Shown: piece by piece, positions 57,101 through 64,000 of the stretch
Layout of the letters: each line of letters starts with the position of its first letter
How positions within the stretch are numbered: the stretch's first letter is position 1
The notes under the pieces: model-generated
What the model was told of the DNA's origin: nothing
Seen by the model: only the letters and a program-made list of their open reading frames with translations
The model's database searches: none
Assembly (NCBI RefSeq): GCF_014203045.1
Contig: NZ_JACHIF010000001.1
Span: 62,001-126,000, forward strand
Length of the DNA stretch: 64,000 bases
Direction: 5' to 3'
Source: Prosthecobacter dejongeii
GTDB taxonomy: Bacteria; Verrucomicrobiota; Verrucomicrobiia; Verrucomicrobiales; Verrucomicrobiaceae
Program-made: the position numbers and the translations under genes

Positions 57101-58866
57101 CCGCAGGTGAGACCCCAGTGAGCAGTGCAGGCGTGGAGCTGGGCCTGGTGGATACCACCGCACGCACCGTGACTCTAGCAAGCGGGGGAGCCACGAAGCT
57201 AGACGTGAAAGCCGCTGGCGTGGGCCTGACCTATGCCTGGAAAAAAGACGATGTCACCATCCTAGCCACGGAACGAATCACCGGTGTGGACAAAAACATC
57301 CTCAGTCTGGGTAAACCCCTGGGAGATGAGGACTCCGGCCTTTACCAACTTGTGGTTAGCGGTCCAGGAGGCACGCTCACCACTTTAGGTCACCGTGTCA
57401 GTATATTCTCAGGGGCCCCCGTCATCACGGAGAATCCGCCCATTTTCCCTGCGGCTATCGTCGGGGGAGATTTTACACCCTACACCATTCAGGTGGATGC
57501 GGACCCTGCCAAAGCCCCTCTTTCATACTCCGCCATTGGCTTACCTCCGGGTCTGAAACTGGATGCTAAAACAGGCCGTATTACGGGCCGCCCGACGGCG
57601 GTTTCCAAAGATCCCCTGGGCTACCTCGTGAAGCTGACGGCAACGAACTCCAAAGGCAAGTCCACGGCGGAAGGACGTCTCATCGTCCAGGCACTGCCTG
57701 ACAATGTCATCGGCAGCTTTGCAGGCCCGATTGGTCGCAACCTCGACCTCAACAACAACCTCGGCGGACTGCTGGAACTGACGGTGACCAAAACAGGTGC
57801 CTACACGGGCAAGCTGACGCTTGGCAGCACGGTATTAGCACTGAAAGGTGCACTTCTGGTGACACCCGCTCTTGGCGAGACGGCCAGCACGCAGACCCTC
57901 CAGCAAACTGTCTTGCGTAAGGCCCTACCGAGCCTGGATCTCAGCCTGACCTTTGACGCGCCTAACAACCGCATCTCCACTGGCCAGATCACGGATGGAT
58001 CTTCCACCACCTCTTTCACCGGCTGGCGCAATGTGTGGACGAAGACCCGCCCTGCGCCCGCAGAACTGGGGGCTTACCATACTTTTGCCCTTGAGATTCC
58101 CGAGACATCCCTGGGCGTGGCCAGCATTCCTCAGGGGAGCAGCTATGGCTCCTTCACGGTGAAGCCCGATGGCAAGCTGGCCATCGTAGGCAAACTCTCC
58201 GACGGCGAAGCGCTGACCTTCGCAGGCTTTGCAGGCCCGCAGGGAGAGATTGCCCTGTTGAAGACGCTTTATAAAACCGTGGAAAAAGGCTCGATCGCTG
58301 GAAGCTTGGACATCAACAGGCCTAACCTCGCGGGGACAGTCACGTGGAACCGTCCTGCCACCCCCTCAGACAAACATCGCGTCTATCGCTCAGGCTTCCC
58401 TGGCATCCTCACGCTGGCGGCCATCGGTGGCGAATACACAGCCCCAATCTCGCCGCTCGTCTTCCTAAATCAGGCAGCAGGTAGCAACGTCACCCTGAGC
58501 TTCCTAGAAGGCGGCCTAGAGGCCCTTGTGGCATCCCCTGAAGTTCTGGACATTGAAGTGAGCATCGACGCTAAAAACAAATCCACCGTGCCCCTGAGCA
58601 CCACAAATCCCAGCAAGGTCACCTTAACCCTGGCGGAAAAGACCGGTGTTTTCAAAGGCAGCTTCAACCTCGAGAACCCCAACCCTCTGCCTGGTGGCAA
58701 ACCGGCTCTCATCAAACAGTCCGTTAAGTTTGAAGGCATCGCCATTTGGACCGGTGAGGGGTTGAAAGGAGTCGGCTTCCAGCTCATCCAACAGCTCCCC
58801 AGTGAAGCCTCGCCGTCCGCTACCCTCACCCAGGTCCTTTCCGGTCAGGTCACATTGAAACCCTAA
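51121..58866 (+). CDS. Giant autotransporter-repeat and Ig-domain surface protein
   Basis: This protein has 2581 residues, from the ATG at 51121 (MKLPYTFRPLLLLSLGLPLF signal); an earlier in-frame ATG lies 9 codons upstream. Residues ~30-1640 carry many autotransporter-associated beta-strand repeats, such as LTKDGTGSLIFTNTTPSTFTG (outlined), GAGTWVLDSANTYTGNTTV and SGTGSLTLNTAHSFTGKV. Four Ig-like domains follow (~1680-2080; YQWKFNNT, RWWRNG, YRWRKNG, YQWYFGA). Then come a cadherin-like He_PIG segment (~2115-2195; GLPPGLKLDAKTGRITGRP) and a ~390-residue C-terminal module also found in the 42722-46231 protein. No C-terminal barrel or sorting signal is seen, so how it is exported past the outer membrane is open. 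Confidence 0.9.
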   Translation: MKLPYTFRPLLLLSLGLPLFSPAVDIIKTWDGDANNALNNISNWNNDQRPTFGAAANTDALLFPGTGTGVVNVNVDATAKSILVSGTLGYSFQGAFPLRLGDTSTGTVQPNSGFFINNSTANLALTTTGGVFFSFGKLEAAGSTISVGANSFIDIGNGATTAGRNLTITGPNNVTISGLISGLGNLTTPGGHLIKQGAGSLILNGSSAAWNGRIFLDEGAIRINRATSLGSAVGDTVLAGGLSTGKLELSGSISLDERLIIAGRATADVPLLVNVSGNNILTSPLLLNTGGTEYALRSDAGVVHLQGAVDYGTSVGATTLHLQGEGAGEISGIIGAGGDPLGVTKTGFGTWSLSGANAFTGAVQINAGRLDLTTAHAAENAIVVADGATLGLRVTEPGQSIAALSVDLSSTNGVALAYDLGSFGNPSVPVLKTSALNVTGVVGVTLKGGGLSIGQIPLIDYSGSIGGAGFAGLQLSEVPARVTASLVDDVTNGLILLNVTGFDLPRWTGEINAIWDINDGTGTGTTNWREVNSGALTRYLQGASSTDSVIFDDTASGTTTLTLSGQLSPASIRVNNTDKTYTFSGPGHLEGSGSLTKDGTGSLIFTNTTPSTFTGTTAINAGTVQVGDGITALAGSLGNGPILNEGTLVLNRPDAYTLGSAISGSGSLLKLGAGTTTLSGNSNFTSEFLIQAGTLRLANANALGDTAGATVVSEGAALDLNGQLLPENEILRISGSGIAQSGALINTGAGGAGVGLKKLVLTGPASIGGSARWDIRESPGGVNAAGYDLTKTGSNVIQWHNIGETHVGNLFIIGASGRLTLGGNTTAGDRPGEIRIESGAQLGLEESTVPVTKPIFSNLGTINATGGTTNAINSTIHITDGLTVNSAASTEIILAGKITGTGGLTKTTTGIVKITHDANDYSGATTISQGAFWIGNDGPTGNLPPGEIINNGNLIFRRSGAPLVISQKISGIGQITLPNAIPDSNDYVVTLSGDNTFEGNVTIRRAFLKITNSHALGKTLPPAAEGDPAPTKLVDISTARRPTLVLDGSAGDINLAPTILFNTSSDGPTGAIFNQAGNNIIQGSIDLTNGGGGNTRVLVSAGSLTLAGPVRSAATATSARGLLLDGPGSGFVTGVLSNGGPFALTVQKLGAGTWVLDSANTYTGNTTVTEGTLKIGVNGSLTNSLNIDLATEGRLDVTDLPAGLTLAANQSLRGTGTLQGTLHLGSGTFLNPGTGVIAGTLAISQSLQFQGGTLQVGITSQTSEEVISHDSVNVGGDLVLSSPSSIEIASTGVLLNGSYRLINYTGALMGDLANLAVINPTRFTVALDSSVPGAINLNVGGSQGNLVWSGNGTSNLWDRTTPASWNAGTELFYQSDAVTFDDTSVNTTVNLSGVLTPSSVVVSAAQNYVFGGTGSIGGFTGLTKSGTGSLTLNTAHSFTGKVKINAGSIILGAAGRLNGTRWIEVDEGALLDAQAVIAGITLGGTEPRIISGRGTLTGNYLINGVAGIRPGASSLETDVNTAGDGIGTLHFGGNLTLGAAAEPGFPRAVLRLAGPTGLVVNPLDPASVAVFSTTIPTQHDYLAVTGTLALDAGSTIRIELQESYTPALGDVFNLADWASLNTDADANGTGFNPLLLTDLELPPLPVGLYWNRSLFLSDGLLFISPEPPVVGDVEFNPANTVNPETEVTASAAVTGLEPYTYQWKFNNTAIPNATAATYTFTASEAAQGNYTVTVTNPAGSTTSAPAVLTVNDPVGFASPPANVTVNPGADAVFTVQVSGTGPFFYRWWRNGSVIPGETEDTLTVLSVTEEDQGDYQVEVTNVVGTRLSNAATLSVNDPVTFIVPPTPQGGLLGGSVTFSVQVAGTGPFTYRWRKNGTDLTEEAAAQPTYTLNNLLLTDEGNYSVRVTNVVGTIISEAVALVVAGDAPKVITLTPHQLRAVGSNVLLQVNAIGRPPLTYQWYFGAAKVAGGTNAQLSLNNAQLKNAGTYRVEISSAGETPVSSAGVELGLVDTTARTVTLASGGATKLDVKAAGVGLTYAWKKDDVTILATERITGVDKNILSLGKPLGDEDSGLYQLVVSGPGGTLTTLGHRVSIFSGAPVITENPPIFPAAIVGGDFTPYTIQVDADPAKAPLSYSAIGLPPGLKLDAKTGRITGRPTAVSKDPLGYLVKLTATNSKGKSTAEGRLIVQALPDNVIGSFAGPIGRNLDLNNNLGGLLELTVTKTGAYTGKLTLGSTVLALKGALLVTPALGETASTQTLQQTVLRKALPSLDLSLTFDAPNNRISTGQITDGSSTTSFTGWRNVWTKTRPAPAELGAYHTFALEIPETSLGVASIPQGSSYGSFTVKPDGKLAIVGKLSDGEALTFAGFAGPQGEIALLKTLYKTVEKGSIAGSLDINRPNLAGTVTWNRPATPSDKHRVYRSGFPGILTLAAIGGEYTAPISPLVFLNQAAGSNVTLSFLEGGLEALVASPEVLDIEVSIDAKNKSTVPLSTTNPSKVTLTLAEKTGVFKGSFNLENPNPLPGGKPALIKQSVKFEGIAIWTGEGLKGVGFQLIQQLPSEASPSATLTQVLSGQVTLKP

Positions 58867-59067
58867 CTGGCTGTTGACATGAGATCACATAGCTAGCCGC
58901 AACGCCAATGCGCCCCTCCCTATTAGATTCGTTTGTCTCAATCATGATCTGTGGGGAGAGGGCGCTGAGGGCGGCTTGGGAAACATTGCTGCGGAAAACT
59001 TCATGGATGCCACTCACGATCTGGGCCCTGGTAACTGCATTCTTGAGAGTGGCTTAGGAGCAGAGAA
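58867..59067. other. Intergenic region, possible gene remnant
   Basis: In this 201-bp gap the minus strand is open for about 60 codons without a usable start (TRAQIVSGIHEVFRSNVSQ...). I recognise no family, and no plus-strand gene is apparent. It may be a decayed fragment; no terminator hairpin is evident. Confidence 0.35.
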
Positions 59068-59793
59068 TCACTCGGCTTTTTTCTTTTTGGCGGCAGCTTT
59101 ACCTTTGCCCGCGCCTTTGCGAGCGGGTGCAGGAGCGATTTTTTCACCAGGCTGAGGGAGGGAGGCTTTCACACTTTCCCATTCGGGATTGAGGGTAGCG
59201 GTGCGGAGGGTGAGGTTGCGAAAGTCCACAGACTGGCCGCCAACGGTGAAGCCAGGATTGGCTTTTTCGGATTTGAAGAGCTCGCTGCTGCCCCAGGCGG
59301 TGAGGTCATCCACCTGCCCCAACAGGGTGTCTCCCACCATCTCCAGGCGCACTTTGTGCCAGATGCCGGGGGTTAGTTCGGCCGGGAAGCGTGCGAAGAT
59401 GACGGCTTTGTCTGGACCCGCGTGGTCGTTGTCATCACGCTGCACGGTGACGCTTTTGGGGGTGATGCTGATGCGGGCCATGTGGTCTTTCACGGCATTG
59501 ATGGAAAGGCTGGTGGTGCGGGCACCTTCGAACTTGAATTCGTATTCGATGACAAAGTCATTTAATTTGTTAGGCAAGCGGGTAACGGCTCCATGTTTGT
59601 CAGCTTCCAGTTCCGAGCCACGCAGGACGCCATCCTTGAGTTCCCATTGGCCTTTAGCGGCCTTCCAAGGAGCGGCGGGAGCAGTGTCTAGCTTGCTTTC
59701 ATAGATGACTTCACCCGGCAGAGCGAGGAGGGGTTTGTCAGCAGCGCGGGCGAGCGAGGCAAGGACGAGAAAAAAGAGGGCGGTGACTTTCAT
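59068..59793 (-). CDS. Exported DUF1080-like protein with Lys-rich tail
   Basis: The 241-residue protein has a signal peptide MKVTALFFLVLASLARA. A jelly-roll domain resembling DUF1080 (3-keto-disaccharide hydrolase / concanavalin-like) follows: WELKDGVLRGSELEADKHGA, DFVIEYEFKFEG, WHKVRLEMVGDTLLGQVDD and a closing GQSVDFRNLTLRTA strand. Such proteins are abundant in Verrucomicrobia and act on or bind carbohydrates. The last 30 residues are a Lys/Ala/Gly tail (GKGKAAAKKKKAE), unusual for an exported protein. It diverges from the OppA-like gene with about 85 bp between start codons. Confidence 0.82.
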   Translation of the reverse strand: MKVTALFFLVLASLARAADKPLLALPGEVIYESKLDTAPAAPWKAAKGQWELKDGVLRGSELEADKHGAVTRLPNKLNDFVIEYEFKFEGARTTSLSINAVKDHMARISITPKSVTVQRDDNDHAGPDKAVIFARFPAELTPGIWHKVRLEMVGDTLLGQVDDLTAWGSSELFKSEKANPGFTVGGQSVDFRNLTLRTATLNPEWESVKASLPQPGEKIAPAPARKGAGKGKAAAKKKKAE

Positions 59794-59879
59794 GGGCCGC
59801 TGAAAACGTGAATGAGGGCAAGATATTGCGTTGATTTGGCGCTCTTGCGTCTGGGGGCACTCAGATGCACTCTGCAGCG

Positions 59880-61460
59880 ATGCGATTTCTGTCTCGACTG
59901 CTGCGACTTACTGCCTGTGCTGTGCTTCTCGGTGCCTGTGCCCCGGAGCGGGAGCGTGCGGATCTGGTCTTCATCCAAAGCGCTGAGCCCGAGACGCTAG
60001 ACCCGGCGCTGACCTCGGATCAAGTTTCCATGCGCCTTTCCACCTCCCTTTTCGAAGGACTGTGCCGGGTGACTCAGGCGGGGAAACCGGAGCCAGCCAT
60101 GGCCGAGCGGTGGGACGTTTCTGAAGATGGCAAGATCTACACTTTTCACCTGCGGGCAGGCACCACATGGACCAACGGGCAGCCCGTGACAGCACAGGAT
60201 TTTGTCGCCTCCTGGCAGCGTGCTCTGCACCCAGATACTGGGGCCGACTACGCCACGCTGATGCATGTGATCCGCGGGGCCAAGGCCTACACAGAAGGCA
60301 CACAAAAGGACTTTGCCCAGATTGGAGTGAAGGCCCTGGATGCAAAGACGCTGGTGGTGGAGTTGGAGAACCCCACGCCGTACTTCATAGATCTGTCGGC
60401 CTTTGTCACGCTGGCTCCCGTTCCGGTGGCCACCATCGCCCAGCACGGTACAGCCTGGATCAAACCGGCGAACATTATCACCAACGGCGCTTATATCTTG
60501 GAAGAATGGCTGCTGGATGACCGCATCCGCCTGCGCAAAAACCCGGCCTACTGGGATGCCGCGAATGTGAAGATGGCCACCATCGAGGTGAAGCCCGTGC
60601 AGGATGCGAATACGGCGCTGAGTTACTTTCACACCGGCCAGTGTGATCTGCTGATGGATAAAGGCATGCTCCCACCCAGCCTGACGCAAAAGCTTAAGCA
60701 GCAGTCCTGGTTTCACACGGCCCCGTTTTTGGGCACGTGGTTCATCCGCATCAATGTGACACGTCCGCCCTTCAATGATCCGCGAGTTCGCCAAGCCTTC
60801 GCACTGGCAGTGGATAAAAAACGCATCGTGGAGAAGATCACTCAACTGGGGGAACTTCCCGCGCAGGGCATCACCCCGCCCGGCATCGGCCAGGGCTACC
60901 AGTCGCCACCAGGGCTGGATCTGAATGTGGCTGAGGCGCGCCGCTTGCTGGCAGAGGCCGGTTTTCCGGATGGACGTGGATTTCCCCGCGTGGAGTACCT
61001 TTACATTCCGCTACCTATTGAAAGAAACATCGCCATTGAACTGCAATCCATGTGGCAAGAGGCCCTAGGCGTGACGGTGAACCTGACGAAACAGGAGCAA
61101 AAGGTGTGGCTGAAGTCCATGCGCGAGCTGGATTACCACCTGTGTAGGTCGAGTTGGGTGGGCGATTACAATGACCCAAGCACCTTTTTAGATCTCTTTA
61201 CCACCGGCAATGGTCAAAACCGCACCGGCTGGGCTAACACCAAGTATGACCAATTCATCACAGCAGCCGCGCGTGAAGCTGACATTCCAAAGCGCAATCT
61301 TATCTTCCAACAGGCGGAGCAGACTCTGGTGCGTGAAGAGGCAGCGGTGATCCCGGTGTACTCCTATGTGGGAGTACAGTTTTATCGGCCAGAGAAATTG
61401 GAAGGTGTGCAGGGTAATCTGATTGATGATCACCCCTTTCGCTGCATGCGCTGGAAATGA
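59880..61460 (+). CDS. Peptide ABC transporter substrate-binding lipoprotein (OppA-like)
   Basis: This protein of ~526 residues is family 5 (SBP_bac_5). The signal peptide ends in the lipobox LLGAC, so it is a lipoprotein (Cys ~21 from the ATG at 59880; an upstream ATG at 59865 adds 5 residues). Family marks are SAEPETLDPALTSDQVSMRL, AERWDVSEDGKIYTFHLR, NDPRVRQAFALAVDKKRIV and DYNDPSTFLDLF near the end. It binds oligopeptides for import. No permease or ATPase genes are adjacent, so it is an orphan binding protein here. Confidence 0.94.
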   Translation: MRFLSRLLRLTACAVLLGACAPERERADLVFIQSAEPETLDPALTSDQVSMRLSTSLFEGLCRVTQAGKPEPAMAERWDVSEDGKIYTFHLRAGTTWTNGQPVTAQDFVASWQRALHPDTGADYATLMHVIRGAKAYTEGTQKDFAQIGVKALDAKTLVVELENPTPYFIDLSAFVTLAPVPVATIAQHGTAWIKPANIITNGAYILEEWLLDDRIRLRKNPAYWDAANVKMATIEVKPVQDANTALSYFHTGQCDLLMDKGMLPPSLTQKLKQQSWFHTAPFLGTWFIRINVTRPPFNDPRVRQAFALAVDKKRIVEKITQLGELPAQGITPPGIGQGYQSPPGLDLNVAEARRLLAEAGFPDGRGFPRVEYLYIPLPIERNIAIELQSMWQEALGVTVNLTKQEQKVWLKSMRELDYHLCRSSWVGDYNDPSTFLDLFTTGNGQNRTGWANTKYDQFITAAAREADIPKRNLIFQQAEQTLVREEAAVIPVYSYVGVQFYRPEKLEGVQGNLIDDHPFRCMRWK

Positions 61461-61486
61461 ATGCAATGGTAGGACCGACGACGTTC

Positions 61487-62320
61487 TTACGCATCCAACT
61501 TCACTCCACAATGCTGGCAGTGTAACGCGCGCGTATCATGATCTTCCCAACCGCATTCATTGCAACGACGGCGATGGGCCAGGGGCCTGCCCATGGCGCG
61601 GCCTAACTCACTGGTGACGATGCCGGTGGGCACGGCGATGATGGCAAAACCGGTCAACATGATGATGGAGGCCATCATTTTCCCAGGAACGGTAATGGGT
61701 GCCACATCGCCATAACCCACGGTGGTGATGGTGACGATGGCCCAATAGATGGCCTGGGGGATGTTGGCAAAGTCAGGGTTCGCCTCATGCTCCAGCACAT
61801 AGACGACGGTGCCTTCCACTAGAACGATGCCAATCACGGTGGTGAGGAAGAGGGTGATCTTCCGCCGACTGGCCCGCAGCGCAGCCAGGAGGATGCTGGC
61901 TTCGCCCAAATATTCGGCCATCTTCAGCACGCGGAACATGCGCATGAGCCGTAGCACGCGCAAGGCCATGAGGTAGTGGGTGCCAGGGATGAAGAGTTCC
62001 AGGTAAGCGGGTAAGACGGAGATGAGATCCACCACCCCGAAGAAGCTCAAAGCGTAGCGCAGGGGCCGACGCACGGACCATAAGCGCGCCAGATACTCGA
62101 CCGTGAAAAGTACCGTGAAGATCCACTCCAGCACGTTAAAAAAACGCACGTTCGGCAGGCGGATTTCATCCACACTTTCTAAGATGATAGTGAGCACACT
62201 CAGGCCGATCAACCACAGAAGCACCACATCAAAAGCACGGCCCACAGGGGTATCCGAAAGAAAAATGATTCGCCAGAGACGTTCGCGCCTCGGAGAGGGG
62301 TCAGGAGGGGCAGCACTCAT
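61487..62320 (-). CDS. Voltage-gated K+ channel-type ion transporter with zinc-ribbon tail
   Basis: This 277-residue protein has six membrane helices. The S4-like segment is MALRVLRLMRMFRVLKMAEYL (outlined), with Arg/Lys every third or fourth residue. The pore helix precedes the selectivity filter TTVGYGD (~190). S6 follows (MASIIMLTGFAIIAVPTGIV, outlined). After S6, the cytoplasmic end has CNEC and CQHC pairs 12 residues apart, a short zinc ribbon. Kv-like bacterial channels usually lack this, so it may add metal- or redox-sensing or serve for assembly. It lies on its own, tail to tail with the OppA-like gene (26 bp). Confidence 0.93.
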   Translation of the reverse strand: MSAAPPDPSPRRERLWRIIFLSDTPVGRAFDVVLLWLIGLSVLTIILESVDEIRLPNVRFFNVLEWIFTVLFTVEYLARLWSVRRPLRYALSFFGVVDLISVLPAYLELFIPGTHYLMALRVLRLMRMFRVLKMAEYLGEASILLAALRASRRKITLFLTTVIGIVLVEGTVVYVLEHEANPDFANIPQAIYWAIVTITTVGYGDVAPITVPGKMMASIIMLTGFAIIAVPTGIVTSELGRAMGRPLAHRRRCNECGWEDHDTRALHCQHCGVKLDA

Positions 62321-62462
62321 GCATTTTCATTCATCATCACCGGTGAGAGTGACGCCTAAAAAAGGGAAAGTCAGGCAGTCTTTTGTCTGTAGGAAGTATT
62401 GTGGGAGCTCATTGACGGAACACCCACCAGTGCGTGGATCGAAACAAAGAGCCTGCCATCCA

Positions 62463-64000
62463 CTAATCCGTCATAAGAATTTGGAAAAGATTGTGATAGC
62501 GGTCCGTCCAAAGAGGTACATCCAGGGTGGGTTCGTCCACGGGTTCATCGGCCGGGGTAGCATTCAGAAAGGCGGTATTCTGGGTCACTAGCATGTAGTC
62601 TGTATCGTCGTCATCACCCATCTGCACGGTGATGACACGGGTGGTTTTCCAGCCCATGGCTTCTGCTTGTTTCACTACGACGGGAGCGAGGATGAGGTAG
62701 CTGTTGGTCACATGCACGACGATGATGCCGTCTGGCTTCATGTGACGGTGGTAGATTTGAAAGGCCTCGCGTGTCAGTAGATGCATGGGGATGGCATCCC
62801 CACTGAAAGCGTCTAGCAACAGCACATCAAACTGTTGGCTGGGCTCACGCTCGAGCATCAGACGGGCATCCCCGATGACGGTGGTGACAGTAGCGCCGCG
62901 CTTTTCAGCGTCGGAAAGGTAGGTAAAATGTTTGCGCGCCAGGCGAACCACGTCGGGATTGATCTCGTAAAAACGAAAGTCATGGGCGTTCTGGGCATAG
63001 CAGGCGGCAGTGCCTGCCCCAAGGCCCACGATGCCCACTTTCGCACCTTTTTGGTCTGCCAGTCGCCCCAGCGCGCGACCAATGCCCGTGTGGCGCCCAT
63101 AGTAGGTCACAGGCTCCTGGCGGTAGAGATCGCCCAGATTTTGCATGCCGTGAACGATGCCACCGTGGGTAAGCGTGCGGTATTCATTTTCCAGCCCTGT
63201 ATCGTAGTCTTCATCCACATGCACCGTGCCGTAAAAGTTGCGTACGCGCTCCAGACGGGGCTCCACCTTGGTGGTCTTTTCTGCAAGGAACCCTACGCCC
63301 AGGCTCCCCAACACCGCTGCCACTCCTGCCAGCGGAAAGCCGACCCAGCGCCGCGATAGCCGCACCCCCGCCACCGCCAGGGTGATGGTGGCGACGAACA
63401 GACTGGCCAGCAACGCCAGCGGCCACTCCATGTAGGTGACAAAAACTCGTGGAGCTACCAAGCTAACCAGCAGACCGCCCAGCGCCCCGCCAGCGGACAT
63501 GAGCAAGTAAAACTCCGTTAAGCGTGAGGGGCTAGGTTTCAGCCGTGCTAGTTCGCCATGACAGAGCAGGCAGGCCAAAAACATGGCACTAAAGCACCAG
63601 ACGATTTCAGCTAGGTAATTCGGTGTCAGGTCCACATCCCAGCCCAGGTGCTTTTCGCCGGCCGTAATAAATAGCACCGCCATGGCCAGCGGAGCCCACA
63701 GTCCCCGCAGGTACCAGCGCTCATGCTCAAAACAGAGGATGAAGGTGAGCAGGTAGAGGCTCAGGGGCACCACCCACATGAAAGGCACCACAGCCACGTC
63801 CTGGCAGACGTGATTCGTAGTGGCCAAAAGCATCACACTGGCCAGCGCAGGCAAGGCCACCCAGAGCAGGCGATGCCACCACGGCGGCGCGTTTTCCACC
63901 AGCGTAGATAGGCTCGTAGCTTCGGCGTCATGGGTCGCCGATGGCACTTTTTCAGTGGAAGAAACTGACCGCGTGACCTTCCATACCAGCGTGGCGGAAA
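62463..64000 (-). CDS. Membrane-fused spermidine-synthase-like protein, N-terminus beyond the window
   Basis: At least 500 residues are present, and the frame stays open through the right edge (a GTG at 63947 is possible but probably not the start). Several membrane helices (~28-225 from that GTG) include YLLMSAGGALGGLLVSL. A Rossmann methyltransferase-like domain follows: GIVGLGAGTAACYA, FYEINPDVVRLA, VTTVIGDARLML and LLLDAFSGDAIP. That corresponds to the spermine/spermidine synthase fold with its decarboxy-SAM/SAM site and the catalytic Asp region. Membrane-fused relatives are common in Planctomycetes and Verrucomicrobia; their substrate is uncertain and need not be spermidine. Confidence 0.88.
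   Translation of the reverse strand, partial: SATLVWKVTRSVSSTEKVPSATHDAEATSLSTLVENAPPWWHRLLWVALPALASVMLLATTNHVCQDVAVVPFMWVVPLSLYLLTFILCFEHERWYLRGLWAPLAMAVLFITAGEKHLGWDVDLTPNYLAEIVWCFSAMFLACLLCHGELARLKPSPSRLTEFYLLMSAGGALGGLLVSLVAPRVFVTYMEWPLALLASLFVATITLAVAGVRLSRRWVGFPLAGVAAVLGSLGVGFLAEKTTKVEPRLERVRNFYGTVHVDEDYDTGLENEYRTLTHGGIVHGMQNLGDLYRQEPVTYYGRHTGIGRALGRLADQKGAKVGIVGLGAGTAACYAQNAHDFRFYEINPDVVRLARKHFTYLSDAEKRGATVTTVIGDARLMLEREPSQQFDVLLLDAFSGDAIPMHLLTREAFQIYHRHMKPDGIIVVHVTNSYLILAPVVVKQAEAMGWKTTRVITVQMGDDDDTDYMLVTQNTAFLNATPADEPVDEPTLDVPLWTDRYHNLFQILMTD

Noticed and set aside
51129..58829. Minus-strand open frames beneath the giant surface protein
   Set aside because: They are complements of repeat DNA without promoters or domains.
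58867..59067. Minus-strand stretch open for ~60 codons
   Set aside because: It has no start codon and no recognisable family. It is noted only as a possible remnant.

Overview
The window looks like a chromosomal segment of a Verrucomicrobia (Verrucomicrobiaceae / Prosthecobacter-like) bacterium. The evidence is the combination of a DUF1501 gene paired with a DUF1549/DUF1553 'planctomycete cytochrome' gene, giant autotransporter-repeat and Ig-domain surface proteins, a Gfo/Idh/MocA oxidoreductase with a signal peptide, a DUF1080-like exported protein, and weak or absent Shine-Dalgarno sequences in moderately GC-rich DNA. Assignment is by gene content only; there is no rRNA in the window.

Region 1 (1-8.6 kb, minus strand): a MoxR ATPase, SMI1/KNR4, DUF58, BatA/VWA and DUF4175-like operon of the aerotolerance type. 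The last gene runs off the left edge. Its two long intergenic gaps carry copies of a palindromic repeat, and a related segment is built into the last reading frame.

Region 2 (8.7-15.5 kb, minus strand): a 1608-residue FHA/coiled-coil protein with a GrpE-like C-terminus, then an Hsp70 that lacks the helical lid, then a 118-residue protein with a possible degenerate J-like end. This looks like a specialised chaperone set.

Region 3 (15.6-21.5 kb): a lysozyme-like exported protein, Gfo/Idh/MocA, a DAACS symporter, tRNA-Leu(UAA), a yezD-cysK sulfur operon, and a small IS630-type helix-turn-helix protein.

Region 4 (21.7-46.2 kb, minus strand): the main accessory island. It encodes, in transcription order, a Calx-beta surface protein, a putative binding-protein-like exported protein, a TpsB transporter, a DUF2341-LamG-ExbB fusion, ExbD, a TonB-like protein, a porin, an exported coiled-coil protein, a PpiC/SurA-like isomerase and a 3751-residue TpsA exoprotein. 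It reads as a two-partner secretion system packaged with its own proton-motive-force energiser and periplasmic chaperone. From memory, it resembles in content the Pseudomonas aeruginosa PdtA/PdtB (PUMA3) locus.

Region 5 (46.7-58.9 kb): a DUF1501 + DUF1549/DUF1553 pair, divergent from a 2582-residue autotransporter-repeat/Ig protein. The last ~390 residues of that protein share a module with the Calx-beta protein. A 21-bp motif (CCTA-N6-AAGGGTGAATA) recurs in sense orientation upstream of the TPS operon, the DUF1549 operon, the giant surface protein and, more weakly, yezD, suggesting a shared regulator.

Region 6 (59-64 kb): a DUF1080-like protein, an OppA-type lipoprotein, a voltage-gated K+ channel with a zinc-ribbon tail, and a membrane-fused spermidine-synthase-like protein cut by the right edge.
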